A stretch of 46,972 nucleotides of DNA from an uncultured Porphyromonadaceae bacterium (GCA_947178165.1 CAMWXH010000010.1:1-46972); one strand, 5' to 3'. Shown: positions 18,653 through 28,754, counted from the stretch's first letter. The notes: generated by a model from the sequence alone, not told the origin. Made by a program: numbers and translations.

Positions 18653-19957
18653 ATGAAAAAAAGCTTCATGCTATTCGCAGCCGCCACATTGGCTGCTTTC
18701 TCATCCAATGCACAAGTCAAAGAAGGCGATGTTGTAAATCTCACCGAAAATATGCTTGGTGATGTTATCGCAGTGGTCGAAAACACGGCCTATGTCACGG
18801 TCTATGCAAATCCTGATGCCATGCCGGCAGATGCGCTAGAGATAAAGGATTCATATTCTGTCAATGGCTATGACTGTCATCCGGCCGCCATAAAGCAATC
18901 CGGTTTCCGTGGTTGCGAAGAGCTTACTTCCGTAAAGGTATGCAGCCTCATCACCACTATACCGGGGTTTGCATTTGCAGATTGCAAAAAACTTCGCACA
19001 TTCACTGAAGCCACACCGGGAAGTATCGAACTTGTCGGCAATTATGCTTTCTACAAGACCTATGCCCTCAATGAGATCAATTTGCCGAAATGCAGGACTG
19101 TGGTGGATTATGCCTTCAATCAATCAGGGGTTAAAAAGGTGAGTATGCCTGAGGTTCAGTATATTTATGCCGGTGGTTTCTATGAATGCAAAAGCCTTTC
19201 TGAATTTATCGGAGGGGAGAAACTGCGGGAAGTTGGTGGAGTGGCCTTCTGTAATGCCGGTCCCATGACTCAGATTACTCTTGGTCCTAATTTAACCAAA
19301 ATCGGCAATACGGCTTTCGCTTATCTCCCGGCTCTAAAGGAAATTGTTATTCCTGAAAATGTGGAATCAGTAGGGATTGATGCTTTCAGAGGATTAGGTT
19401 TGGAACGAGTTTTCATCCTCTGCTCCAATTTTATGGATTTTTGCGATACCTCCTGTTTATTGCGCGACAAATCTTTAAAAGAGATCTATTGCAAAGAGGG
19501 TTTGAGCGTCGATATCAAAAATTATATCGAGACAGGGAGCGAACAGCACGAGCCTCAGTTCCTTGCATCGGATGCAATAATCAAGCCTTTGTCGGATATT
19601 GTAGAGATTAAGGAAACCTCCACTCCCGATTACTTCACGGCAATAGATAAGATTGATGATATCTCTTTCATTACTCTTTTTGACCCTGCAACCGGCAATT
19701 CAATTCCCAATATGGGCCCGGGATATCACATCACAGATAACACAGTAGGGATTCGATATTTTGTTGATAAAAAGAATCTGCTTCAATATACAACGAATGT
19801 GGAGCGTCCATCTGGAATCGAGACTGTTGAAACAACTTCTTCCTACGAAAATGAATCTCCCGTTTATTACGACCTCAATGGCCGCGAAGTGAAGAATCCC
19901 ACTAACGGTATCTTCATAATCAAAACAAACGGTAAAACAAGTAAGGTGGTTTTATAA
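18653..19957 (+). CDS. secreted BspA-type leucine-rich repeat protein, shorter
   Basis: The 434-residue protein begins MKKSFMLFAAATLAAFSSNA, a clear signal peptide. I place the start at the ATG at 18653; a TTG two codons earlier is less likely. LRR_5 repeats run over about residues 65-270 (for example NLTKIGNTAFAYLPALKEIVIPENVESVGIDAFRG). The C-terminus has YYDLNGREV...NGIFIIKTNGKTSKVVL, a good type IX sorting-like tail. It is the second gene of the LRR operon, with a strong hairpin 22 bases downstream. Confidence 0.85.
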   Translation: MKKSFMLFAAATLAAFSSNAQVKEGDVVNLTENMLGDVIAVVENTAYVTVYANPDAMPADALEIKDSYSVNGYDCHPAAIKQSGFRGCEELTSVKVCSLITTIPGFAFADCKKLRTFTEATPGSIELVGNYAFYKTYALNEINLPKCRTVVDYAFNQSGVKKVSMPEVQYIYAGGFYECKSLSEFIGGEKLREVGGVAFCNAGPMTQITLGPNLTKIGNTAFAYLPALKEIVIPENVESVGIDAFRGLGLERVFILCSNFMDFCDTSCLLRDKSLKEIYCKEGLSVDIKNYIETGSEQHEPQFLASDAIIKPLSDIVEIKETSTPDYFTAIDKIDDISFITLFDPATGNSIPNMGPGYHITDNTVGIRYFVDKKNLLQYTTNVERPSGIETVETTSSYENESPVYYDLNGREVKNPTNGIFIIKTNGKTSKVVL

Positions 19958-19978
19958 GTTTATAAGATTATAAGATAT

Positions 19979-20016
19979 AAGCCGGTGTGTCGAATTTGAC
20001 ACACCGGCTTACTTTT
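19979..20016. terminator. strong hairpin terminator between convergent genes
   Basis: AAGCCGGTGTGTC (19979-19991) and GACACACCGGCTT (19998-20010) form a perfect 13-base stem with a six-base loop, followed by ACTTTT. It lies 22 bases after the LRR stop codon. It is probably the terminator of the LRR operon; the short T-run makes it moderate rather than ideal. Confidence 0.7.
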
Positions 20017-20027
20017 ACCCGGATGGC

Positions 20028-20153
20028 GAGGGTGCTGTCAGAATGGTTCGGATGGTAGGCGGTTGAGATTGAGGCTGAGGGAGCATACTCACGTATGTGA
20101 CCGAAGCTGAAATCTCAACCAACGACCCAGACGGGCCGTTATGACACACCCTC
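20028..20153 (+). repeat. 126-base rod-like inverted-repeat element
   Basis: The ends GAGGGTG (20028-20034) and CACCCTC (20147-20153) pair. A middle stem pairs 20042-20050 with 20132-20140 using several U-G wobbles in plus-strand RNA, an inner stem of ten perfect pairs joins GGTTGAGATT (20061-20070) to AATCTCAACC (20111-20120), and a terminal hairpin CATAC-TCAC-GTATG lies at 20084-20097. The wobbles would become A-C mismatches on the minus strand, so the plus-strand RNA folds better. It ends 7 bases from the protease stop codon. It may be a dispersed MITE/REP-type repeat or a structured RNA; I cannot decide which. Confidence 0.6.
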
Positions 20154-20160
20154 ACTACTC

Positions 20161-23100
20161 TTAGAATACAACCTTTGTATCACGGATGATATACACCCCT
20201 GCTGCGGGAAGCTCAACCACATTGCGTCCGGCATTTACGCGAACTGTGCGAACCACGCTGCCGTCAGCCTTATAAACAGTCTCGATGCTCTTTTCAGGTG
20301 AATAGATCACTATTGCATTGCCCTCTTTCACAACCTTGAAAGCCTTAACAGCCATCTCAGCCTCATCTACTACAGTCGGAATATATTCAACTCCGGGGAG
20401 GTCGGTCACGATGTCGCCTAAGCCTGCGGGAGAAGTTGCATAGAGTGTGAACGGAGCCACGTGAACCTCCTCTTCGCCTTCCTCAACCTGAGACTCTGCG
20501 GGACGGAAGGCTGATGCATCGCTATCAAGAATATAAGTGCCTTCAGTCGGGAGAGTGCGAGCTGAGTAAGTTGCGTGGATTGTGTAATCCTTGCCGGCAA
20601 CGCTAATCTCTGCCGGAGTGGAGGGAACTGTGATATCGCCTGCCGTGAAGAGGGTCTTTCCATTGTTGACGGTGCGGATGATGTAAGGAACATTCGCTTT
20701 CATCTTATCCACGCTCTGGAGCGCTTCGCCACCTTCGGGGAGAGCATAAATGAGGTTACCTTCTGCAACTTCTGCCCCCTCTTCTGCGAGAGCCACAGCC
20801 ATTTCATTGTTCGCTGCATCGCTGATTGCTTCAACATCGAAGGGAACCACGGTTGCTGTCCAATCGTTTGTCTCAACTTCGAGAGAGATCACTGCTCCAT
20901 CTGTAAGGGTGAAAGCGTGAGGGATTGACAACGGATAACCCTGGATGAAGTTGATGTCGCTGTTCGCACTATACACACGGCCCTGACGGGTGATTACAGA
21001 ACCATCGGGTTCAGTCTCTGTAATATTTTCCGACTTGGTGAGGATATAGTTGGCAGTTGCCGATGGAACCTCTACACCTTCGTCGAGAATGATCATACAG
21101 TTGGGGTTAACTCCGCTGAATGCCTTAGAGCTGAGAGCGCCTGCTTTTCTCTGCGATTTGCGGCGAACATCGCTCTTCGGATCTGCTGATGAAGCAAGGA
21201 GAGTGATTGTTGTCAGATTGTCACATCCTTCGAATGCACCGTCGCCGATTGAGGAAACACCTGTGAGAGTGATCTTCTCAAGAGATGAACAGCCTTCGAA
21301 TGCGCCTGAGCCTATAGCACCAACTGTGGCGGGGATATCTACGCTCTGGAGCGAACCGCAACCGCTGAACATATTTGCACCAATCTCTGAAACTTCGGGA
21401 AGCACCACTGTAGTAAGGCTTTCCATATTCTTGAATGCACCTTCAGGAAGTTCGCCTTCAAGTGTGGAGAGGTCGAGTGTCTCAAGGTTAGGGAAGCATT
21501 CCTTAACCTGATCAAGGTCCTCGGAAGTCATGTTTCCTTCAAGGGAGATAGAGGTTACTGCGTGAGCTTCCTCCGGTTTGATTGAAGCGAGATCCTCTGA
21601 ATTGATGGTTGCGCCATCAGTGGGAACGGCGAAGATATCGATATTCTTACCGACGTTGACAATCGAGAGCGTGTAGTAACCATCTTCATCTGCGAAGAGT
21701 TCTTCGTTACCCGACATCACGCGAGCTTCAAGACCTTCAGCGTGTGCTGTTGCGAAATCAACTTTGAAGCGTACCTCAGAATTTTCTGCCACGTCTCGGA
21801 GAACCGGGTTAAGGGCATCGGCAGTATCGAAGCTGCTGCCTTCTGTTGAAACCTCAGGCGCTGAGATTGCAAAGTTTGAAGAGGAGGAGCTGAATTTCAC
21901 ATCGTGAGTATAGAATACCTCAATGTTGTGGTGACCGGCTTTCTCTGCATTCTTGGCAGGATTATAGAAAGTAACGGGGATTGAACCGTCAGCGTTAGCC
22001 TGAATCTCTACACCATTGTCAAAGATCTTGCATTTTGTCTGAGGATTGGCGAGCATAAGCTTACCTTCAGTTGAAATGCTTTCAAGAGCCACGTTGTCAC
22101 CGAGGAAGGATGCTATTGCTGATACGTCTGTTCCCTCTGTGGCCTTAACACGTGTTGGATCAAAGTTTACACTATATACAGGATTCTGAGAAAGGATGTT
22201 ATAACCATGTTTTTTCCAGATATTACCGTAGTCCGCATTATTAAATGTTGTTTGATAAACACTGAGGTATTCTTGCGGAACAACCACTGTAATCTTTGAA
22301 CCATCGATCTGATTATCTGAATTTCTGAAACCGAGGTCGTAACTTGCCATACCCGCATCCATATAAACGTTATTTGTTGTAGCTGCAGGATTAAAGTGGC
22401 TAACTACCATTCTTGGCGGCTGATTGTCAATACTAACTGTCGAAGGCTGACCGGGAATATATATAGTTGTTAGAGAGGAACAACCTTTGAATACCTGAGA
22501 ACCTAATGGCCAGACATATTTAGGATTACCTGATGATGCATAAGTTCCAACTTGAATTCTATCAGTACCTAAGCTTAATGGAAGAGTAATTTCTTTAAGT
22601 TTTTCACAATTCTGAAATGCCGCGTCTGCAATTCGAGTTACACTGTTGGGGAGAATGATTTCCTCAACAACAGGCATAACCTGATTAGCTGCGCTGGGGT
22701 TATAAAGGAGGTTCGAAGGGATAAAATTCGCAATCTTATCATTATCACTTGTCGGAGTAAGAACATCCGCTACAATTGTAACCCCAGAAAGGTCGAGTTT
22801 TTTTATAGTCTTGGCAGCGAAATCTTGACGGAAGGCCAAAGAAAGGTCTTTGCTGTAAACCTCACCGGTCACAATTACAGTTGATGCAACGGATTCTTTT
22901 GTGACCGCTTTGTAAAGTTCATTCGGCTTAACATTGAACGTTACAACTCCACCGGCTTTGGGATCATATACATCGATATCAAAGTTCATATCCTCCATTG
23001 CTACGAATGAGTAGTTTACAGAGGGCTGGTTCTGAAGAACTTTTTCACCATTTACTGACAGATTAACACGATATGCGGCATTATTGGGAACTATCTTCAA

Positions 23101-26100
23101 AGTGAGGTCGCGACCGCGTACTGCAGTTGCAGTAACGCCTGATACTGTAGCATCCTTAACTTCGGGAACGTTGATGTTATAGACCGGAGTCATATTGTTT
23201 AATGCCGGGAGAGCGTCAACAATCTCTGCAGTGGCACCCTTAACGAGGTTCCAGTTTCTCTTGTTGAATGAGGTCACGATGCGGATCTGGTTCCCTTCAC
23301 GTACATTTGACTCGGAAACCTTGCAGTTCACATTGAGCTTGTGGCTGTCGCCGGGGCCTGCCGACCATACATTCACGGGAGAGATGAACTCCTTGATGTT
23401 GCCGTTCTTATCTGTAAGAGCTGCGCCCCAGTATGCCTGATCATATCCGGCAGGGATGTTAAGCGCATTCAGACGGATTGTAAATTCCTGTCCGGGAATC
23501 ACATTCACTGCGTCGGAGAACATGCCGATTGAACCATTCTTGTCGGTGAGTTTCCACTGAGAACTCTGAGCATCAACAGCAGTAGGAGCGGTAAGCTCGA
23601 AATGGATGATGGTGTTATTATCCAATTTCACATTGTAGTTACCCTCTGCATCGGCCATCAGCTTGGTGTTGTTTGCAAACACCTCCATCTTGTTATCATT
23701 GTCGGCAATATGAGAAGCCTTGAATGATACTGATGATCCCTTCTCTAAAGAGCCTGTGTTTGAAAGAGTCTCGAACTTAACTTCATTATTTTCCATCACT
23801 GCGAAGAGGACATTATCGCTCTGAGCAGGCTGGTCAACGATGATGTTGGCAATGTCTTTCCAGTTCTCAGCCTTGCTGTAGTTATTCACGGCAGCCTGAC
23901 TGGGAACATGAAGTGTAACCTCTGCTACGCGCACACCTGAAAGCACACACCAGTTGATGAATTCTGCACTCGTGCGGCCTACATAAATATCTCGGAGAGA
24001 CGAACAACCAACGAAGATGTTATACTCATATTTGCTTACATTGGCGGGGATAGAGATTGTAGTGATGCCGCACTGACGGAAGCAACCGTTGTTGAGGCGG
24101 TTAACAGAACCGGGAAGAATAACTTCCTTGAGAGAACCTTTGCCACGGAATGCTTCGCGAGGGATTGCATTAGCCTGATCGTTACCATTGGCTGTGATAT
24201 TAACCCCTGATATGTCAAGACGGGTAAGGTTCATCGAATTTCTCATGAATGTGAAGTCACGGGCATCGATAGTTCCGAAAAGGGTGAGATCCTTGATTGT
24301 GCCGGTCTCTGACTCCGGAATGATTGAAGAGAGCGTGCCGGGGGTACCTACCCATATTGAACGTTTCTCCTTAACTTCAGAAGCTTTCTGAACGAGAATG
24401 CTTATGGTTTGGTTTTCACGCACATTCTTTATGGAATAGATGTTTCCGTTGGCAATGAGAGTAACGCCATTTGCCTTTACTGTCACCACATCGTCAACAG
24501 GATTAGCAGGAACAACCTTGAAAGAGTAGTCCCATCCGGGAATGACGCTTGCAGAACCCTCCACTGTCACTCCGGCCAAAGATGCCGGGAAGTTGATAGC
24601 GAAAGACTTTGTGGATGCAGAATTGGGAGCGAGTTCATTTACAGTGAGAAGTTCACCGACAACGGGCAGCCATTCAGTTTGTCCATTGGCCTGAGTCACG
24701 ATGCGAACGCGGTCGCTATCGGCAACAGAAGTTCCGGCAGGAAGCTTGCAGCCATCAAAATCCTTATAGCCATCGAAAAGATAGCCCATGGATTGCATTG
24801 TGAAGTTGACAGGATTGCTCAGAAGAGCCTTCATTCTGCCGTTTTCATCGCAAAGAGCCACTGCAATCTTGCCGGCAAAATCATCGTGAGTTACATTCTT
24901 AAGGTTACCCACCCTCACCTTAAATGACTCGCCTGAAGCAAGGTCAGTGAAATTGGCACCCATACCTGCCTGGTTTCCATCGGCTGTGATATGGATGGGC
25001 GACCATGCCGCGATTGAGCCGCTTGCAGGCTTGATATTATAGATGATTGTGTTGAGGTTGTTATATGAATGCGAACGGCTTACGGTCGGATTCAGCGCGG
25101 TGCTGAGGAAGTAACCGTTGGCTGAACCGCCCCAGCCCCAGTTGAAATGAAGCTTGTCACCCTCATAACCGTCGCAAACGAATGCGTGACCGGCTGTTAC
25201 ATCCTGTCCGCAATAAAGCACCGGACGTCCGGCATCAATCTCAGCCTTCACAAGGTCGTCCCATTCCTTCTGAGAAGCGACTTCCGAACGTTTCTTATAT
25301 GAAACACCGGGATCATAGCCGAAATATGTGGAGAGCGCGCCCGGAACACGAACCTCGTATGCGCTCGAACCTGACATGGCATACTGAGTATCGATACTTT
25401 TTGAAGCATGATACATCAGCGTTGCAACAGCATCGGCTTGCTCATCGGTATAACCGGAACGGTAGTTGTCCATACGCATATTGTCCCAATCGTAGGCTGT
25501 TGCGAAGTCAACGCCTCCGAATGAACCGTTTCCGGCAACCGGATGATTGTGATATCTCATGATTGTTGCCATTGCTGTTCCGACACAACCAACAAGCGGC
25601 TTGCCGGGAATCATGGCGTTGAAGGGGCCTTCCTGGCTCCATGAAGGAGTCTCAAGCAATTTCTGATTAGCTCTCTCCCCTGCCTTGCGTGCCGACTTGC
25701 GAAGTTCGGACGCGGAAATGCTTTTCTGTACTGAAGGAGCAACTTTTATCTCATTTTCAAGACCGGCGAGCATCCACTTCATTCCATCGGGCATATTCTT
25801 TACAGGATAATTCCCTTCGTAAGAATAACCGAGGATCGGGGTGGTGACATCTTCTGCCGAAACCATCACGAAACCGCCGTTATCGGCAACGTCGAAAACA
25901 TAGTAAAGCGGATTCTTTTCGCTTCCTCCCGTGAATACGGGGATGAGCTTTACATCTGCCGACCCATATTGGGATCTCGCTTTTACAAATTCTGTAGCTA
26001 ACGCTTGCGCTTCGTTGATAGAAACTTTCTCCGAATAGGAGTAGATAGACGATCCCAAAATCACTGAGGAAATCGCAATCCAACTAAAGTGTCTGGTCAT
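20161..26100 (-). CDS. giant secreted C10 (streptopain-like) cysteine protease with three LRR blocks
   Basis: I start this at the ATG at 26100 because MTRHFSWIAISSVILGSSIYSYS is a signal peptide; longer readings add an unlikely 23-residue tail. The result is 1979 residues. A pro-region (about 24-150) precedes the C10 catalytic domain with C172 in GCVGTAMATIMRYH and H305 in AGHAFVCDGYEGD, then NWGWGGSANGYF. After that come an Ig-like pair (about 375-570), LRR block 1 (about 600-740), a second copy of the Ig-like pair (about 850-1080), LRR block 2 (about 1110-1260), LRR block 3 (about 1530-1690) and a C-terminal region ending AGVYIIRDTKVVF, a sorting-like tail. It is probably a surface or secreted protease; the LRRs may direct substrate or matrix binding. 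C10 enzymes include SpeB and interpain. Confidence 0.9.
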   Translation of the reverse strand: MTRHFSWIAISSVILGSSIYSYSEKVSINEAQALATEFVKARSQYGSADVKLIPVFTGGSEKNPLYYVFDVADNGGFVMVSAEDVTTPILGYSYEGNYPVKNMPDGMKWMLAGLENEIKVAPSVQKSISASELRKSARKAGERANQKLLETPSWSQEGPFNAMIPGKPLVGCVGTAMATIMRYHNHPVAGNGSFGGVDFATAYDWDNMRMDNYRSGYTDEQADAVATLMYHASKSIDTQYAMSGSSAYEVRVPGALSTYFGYDPGVSYKKRSEVASQKEWDDLVKAEIDAGRPVLYCGQDVTAGHAFVCDGYEGDKLHFNWGWGGSANGYFLSTALNPTVSRSHSYNNLNTIIYNIKPASGSIAAWSPIHITADGNQAGMGANFTDLASGESFKVRVGNLKNVTHDDFAGKIAVALCDENGRMKALLSNPVNFTMQSMGYLFDGYKDFDGCKLPAGTSVADSDRVRIVTQANGQTEWLPVVGELLTVNELAPNSASTKSFAINFPASLAGVTVEGSASVIPGWDYSFKVVPANPVDDVVTVKANGVTLIANGNIYSIKNVRENQTISILVQKASEVKEKRSIWVGTPGTLSSIIPESETGTIKDLTLFGTIDARDFTFMRNSMNLTRLDISGVNITANGNDQANAIPREAFRGKGSLKEVILPGSVNRLNNGCFRQCGITTISIPANVSKYEYNIFVGCSSLRDIYVGRTSAEFINWCVLSGVRVAEVTLHVPSQAAVNNYSKAENWKDIANIIVDQPAQSDNVLFAVMENNEVKFETLSNTGSLEKGSSVSFKASHIADNDNKMEVFANNTKLMADAEGNYNVKLDNNTIIHFELTAPTAVDAQSSQWKLTDKNGSIGMFSDAVNVIPGQEFTIRLNALNIPAGYDQAYWGAALTDKNGNIKEFISPVNVWSAGPGDSHKLNVNCKVSESNVREGNQIRIVTSFNKRNWNLVKGATAEIVDALPALNNMTPVYNINVPEVKDATVSGVTATAVRGRDLTLKIVPNNAAYRVNLSVNGEKVLQNQPSVNYSFVAMEDMNFDIDVYDPKAGGVVTFNVKPNELYKAVTKESVASTVIVTGEVYSKDLSLAFRQDFAAKTIKKLDLSGVTIVADVLTPTSDNDKIANFIPSNLLYNPSAANQVMPVVEEIILPNSVTRIADAAFQNCEKLKEITLPLSLGTDRIQVGTYASSGNPKYVWPLGSQVFKGCSSLTTIYIPGQPSTVSIDNQPPRMVVSHFNPAATTNNVYMDAGMASYDLGFRNSDNQIDGSKITVVVPQEYLSVYQTTFNNADYGNIWKKHGYNILSQNPVYSVNFDPTRVKATEGTDVSAIASFLGDNVALESISTEGKLMLANPQTKCKIFDNGVEIQANADGSIPVTFYNPAKNAEKAGHHNIEVFYTHDVKFSSSSSNFAISAPEVSTEGSSFDTADALNPVLRDVAENSEVRFKVDFATAHAEGLEARVMSGNEELFADEDGYYTLSIVNVGKNIDIFAVPTDGATINSEDLASIKPEEAHAVTSISLEGNMTSEDLDQVKECFPNLETLDLSTLEGELPEGAFKNMESLTTVVLPEVSEIGANMFSGCGSLQSVDIPATVGAIGSGAFEGCSSLEKITLTGVSSIGDGAFEGCDNLTTITLLASSADPKSDVRRKSQRKAGALSSKAFSGVNPNCMIILDEGVEVPSATANYILTKSENITETEPDGSVITRQGRVYSANSDINFIQGYPLSIPHAFTLTDGAVISLEVETNDWTATVVPFDVEAISDAANNEMAVALAEEGAEVAEGNLIYALPEGGEALQSVDKMKANVPYIIRTVNNGKTLFTAGDITVPSTPAEISVAGKDYTIHATYSARTLPTEGTYILDSDASAFRPAESQVEEGEEEVHVAPFTLYATSPAGLGDIVTDLPGVEYIPTVVDEAEMAVKAFKVVKEGNAIVIYSPEKSIETVYKADGSVVRTVRVNAGRNVVELPAAGVYIIRDTKVVF

Positions 26101-26427
26101 AGCTTTGATAGAATTAATTAAAGTTAGAATTATGGAATAAAAATTAACATTATTTGACTTATAAATCAAAAAAACTTTAAAATTGTTTTGGGTTTTTGTA
26201 AAAAAATTTCAAGTTTTTTTGTCATTTGTCCATGATTTCATATATATTGGTTTGTTAATCAATCACTTTTTAATTTAAAATTTTCTCTCATTTGTTTGAA
26301 ATTATAACACTCCATAATAAGCACATTTTTCAACGGATGGAACGTAACGGTTATTGTATCTTGAGCGCGGCCGTCGTTGCGTCTCGGCGCCAATTCAGGG
26401 GATTTATGCACCGCATCCATAAATTTA
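26101..26427. other. AT-rich intergenic stretch without recognised genes
   Basis: This gap between the divergent protease and B12 locus is very AT-rich near the protease start and more mixed at 26335-26420. I see no convincing TAnnTTTG element for the protease gene and no RNA or small gene I would defend. Confidence 0.5.
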
Positions 26428-26459
26428 TTTGGAGTATTAAGAATATTTTCATAATTTTA
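26428..26459 (+). promoter_or_regulatory. promoter of the B12 uptake operon
   Basis: TTTG (26428-26431), exactly 20 bases, then TAATTTTA (26452-26459) matches the Bacteroidetes promoter with one change at the last -7 base. Transcription would begin near 26465, right where the cobalamin riboswitch begins. Confidence 0.65.
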
Positions 26460-26464
26460 CCGCC

Positions 26465-26650
26465 GATTTGGTTGGCAATAGCCATTAAAAGGGAACCGGG
26501 TGTGAATCCCGGACAGTCCCGCTGCGGTGAATCTCAATGCAAGACTCCCTCCGCGACAACAGAAGATGATGAATGTGTCAAGCCACTGTCTCCTTAGAGA
26601 CGGGAAGGTGGAGGAAAAAGTCGAGATAAGTCCGAAGACCTGCCTTATCA
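26465..26650 (+). promoter_or_regulatory. cobalamin riboswitch
   Basis: The conserved core is clear: AAGGGAA-CCGGGTGTGAATCC at about 26488-26509, ACAGTCCCGCTGCGGTGA at 26513-26530, GCCACTGT at 26582-26589, and the closing AAGTCCGAAGACCTGCC at about 26628-26644. These match the B12-box family in order and spacing. It lies directly upstream of btuB. GGCAG at 26681-26685, just before the ATG at 26694, can pair with CTGCC at 26640-26644, which suggests control of translation start; no intrinsic terminator is seen. B12 would be expected to turn uptake down. Confidence 0.93.
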
Positions 26651-26693
26651 TGATATAGTTTTGTAGTACACGGGTTAATAGGCAGCAAAACAG

Positions 26694-28754
26694 ATGAAAG
26701 GGAATTTTAAAGGATATCCTATTTTGTTGCTCGTGGCCTCTCTGGTTGCGGGCAATTTATATTGTAAAGCGTCTTGGAATGCGCTTTGCTCCACCTCTTC
26801 CGTTTCTGTTACGGAATTTTCCTCTCCTACACCCGACTCTATTGGCACCACCCTTAAGGAGGTTGAAGTGGTTAGCCGACTCGAAACAAAGGAGGTGACA
26901 GCTGTCATGCCGCTCCAGATAATGACCTCGGCTGAGATTGAGAAATTGGGAATATCCGATATGGCTGACGCTGTTCGCAGATTCTCTGGCGTGAATATTC
27001 GTGATTATGGAGGCCTTGGAGGGGTTAAAACAGTTTCTGTGCGCAATATGGGGGCCTCTCATACGGCAGTGAGCTATGACGGGGCACCGGTGGATAACAT
27101 TGAAGGTGGACAGGTGGATATAGGCCGGTTCTCGCTTAACAATCTTTCCCGCCTATCTTTAGCCGTGGGCCAGGATAACGACCTCTTGCAATGCGCGCGC
27201 CTTTATTCCTCTGCTGCTGTGCTGGGAATCACAACACGTCAACCCGATTTTAAGAATGGGAAAAATTTCAGCATCGAGACGAAGATTAAAGCCGGCTCCT
27301 GGGGCTATGTATCCCCTTACCTGAAATGGTCGCAAAAAATCACAGATAAGATTATCTTCTCCCTTGATGGAGATTACACGCACTCCGATGGCAATTACCC
27401 TTTCACTATTGAAAATGGGGTGGAAACAGAAAAGGCTCACCGCTCAAACTCAAAGATAGATAACTGGCACGCTGAGGCTAACCTTATTATCCCTTTTTCT
27501 TCGCGCCATAAGCTGGATCTGAAGGGTTACTTCTATCAGTCAAAGCGCGGGGTGCCGGGTGCTGTCACCCTCTATAATCCTGTCTCAACCGAGACCCTTT
27601 GGGGACGCGATGCTTTTGTGCAGATGAAATATCGGGGCACCTTATCGAATAAATGGAAAATCCAATTCATAGGGAAATATGCCAACGGATGGTCAAGGGA
27701 ACGGGAAACCGGAACACAGTATGCCGGCGGCTTATGGCAAGCAGAATATACGCAAAACGAATATTTCCTTTCGGGTGCCGCAAGCTACAGGCCCACAGAC
27801 CGGCTATCGTTCGGTCTGGCTCAGGATGTGATGTTCAATAAACTCTCTTATACTAAGAAGGATTGTCCTTTCCCTTCGCGTGTGGCCTCCTATACATCCC
27901 TTACTGCAAAATTCAGGGGCGACCGCTATGAGCTGACAGCCAATCTTAATGGGGTGGCAACTTCAGAGAGCGTGAAAACGGGGAAAGCTCCCGATTCTTT
28001 CAAATGCCTTAACCCTTCGGTGGGAGCAACATGGCAACCGATTGAGGATGTGGAATGGAATCTGCGTGCCATGTATAAGAAGACCGATCGTCTCCCGACG
28101 TTCAATGACCTTTATTATGACCGTCTCGGAATCCGCACCCTGCGTCCGGAACGTGCCGATGAATATAACGTCGGCACCACTTGGCTTAGCGGTTCGCTCG
28201 GAATTCTCGATTATTGCTCAATCACTGCCGATGGATATTATAATTACGTAAATGACAAGATTGTAGCCATGCCATCCACACATAACTGGAGGATGATGAA
28301 CTATGGCAAAGTCCGGATGTATGGCATCGACCTCAATGCATTCCTGTCGTTCGGCGTGGGCAATGATATCCATATAAATCTTTCAGGAGCATATAGCTGG
28401 CAAAAGACTTGTGACATTACCGATAAAGGGGCGTCCAATTATAAGGCGCAGCTCCCCTACTCTCCTCAACATTCGGGCAATTGCTCCATTACATTCAGCT
28501 CCCGATGGATTGAAGCCGGCTATTCGCTGGTGGGTGTGGGGAAGTGTTACTATATGGTGCAGAACACGGCTTCAAACATTCTCGATGGCTACGTGGATCA
28601 ATCCATTTCGATTGGGCGAGAATTTAAATTCAGGCAATGCGGGCTGACAGTGAGGGCCGAAGTGCTGAATCTTGGCAACGCACAATATGAGGTGATTAAA
28701 TATTATCCTATGCCGGGACGCTCTTTCCGTGCCTCGGTTCTCTTAAACCTATAA
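26694..28754 (+). CDS. btuB: TonB-dependent vitamin B12 outer-membrane transporter BtuB
   Basis: This 686-residue outer-membrane receptor has a signal peptide (about residues 1-27), a TonB-box-like TLKEVEVVS (53-61), a plug domain (about 68-185, with VRNMGASHTAVSYDGAPVDN) and a beta-barrel to the C-terminus (PERADEYNVG and other TonB-receptor barrel motifs). Its role as the B12 transporter comes from the cobalamin riboswitch directly upstream and from the btuG-F-C-D genes downstream. Energy would come from TonB-ExbBD encoded elsewhere. The ATG at 26694 follows the riboswitch closely. Confidence 0.93.
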   Translation: MKGNFKGYPILLLVASLVAGNLYCKASWNALCSTSSVSVTEFSSPTPDSIGTTLKEVEVVSRLETKEVTAVMPLQIMTSAEIEKLGISDMADAVRRFSGVNIRDYGGLGGVKTVSVRNMGASHTAVSYDGAPVDNIEGGQVDIGRFSLNNLSRLSLAVGQDNDLLQCARLYSSAAVLGITTRQPDFKNGKNFSIETKIKAGSWGYVSPYLKWSQKITDKIIFSLDGDYTHSDGNYPFTIENGVETEKAHRSNSKIDNWHAEANLIIPFSSRHKLDLKGYFYQSKRGVPGAVTLYNPVSTETLWGRDAFVQMKYRGTLSNKWKIQFIGKYANGWSRERETGTQYAGGLWQAEYTQNEYFLSGAASYRPTDRLSFGLAQDVMFNKLSYTKKDCPFPSRVASYTSLTAKFRGDRYELTANLNGVATSESVKTGKAPDSFKCLNPSVGATWQPIEDVEWNLRAMYKKTDRLPTFNDLYYDRLGIRTLRPERADEYNVGTTWLSGSLGILDYCSITADGYYNYVNDKIVAMPSTHNWRMMNYGKVRMYGIDLNAFLSFGVGNDIHINLSGAYSWQKTCDITDKGASNYKAQLPYSPQHSGNCSITFSSRWIEAGYSLVGVGKCYYMVQNTASNILDGYVDQSISIGREFKFRQCGLTVRAEVLNLGNAQYEVIKYYPMPGRSFRASVLLNL

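Noticed and set aside
26101..26169. A 23-residue N-terminal extension of the C10 protease.
   Set aside because: The extension precedes a complete signal peptide that starts at the ATG at 26100, and it lies in very AT-rich non-coding-like sequence.
26292..26597. A 101-codon frame over the start of the riboswitch.
   Set aside because: It runs across the promoter and the conserved cobalamin riboswitch core, so it is not a plausible gene.
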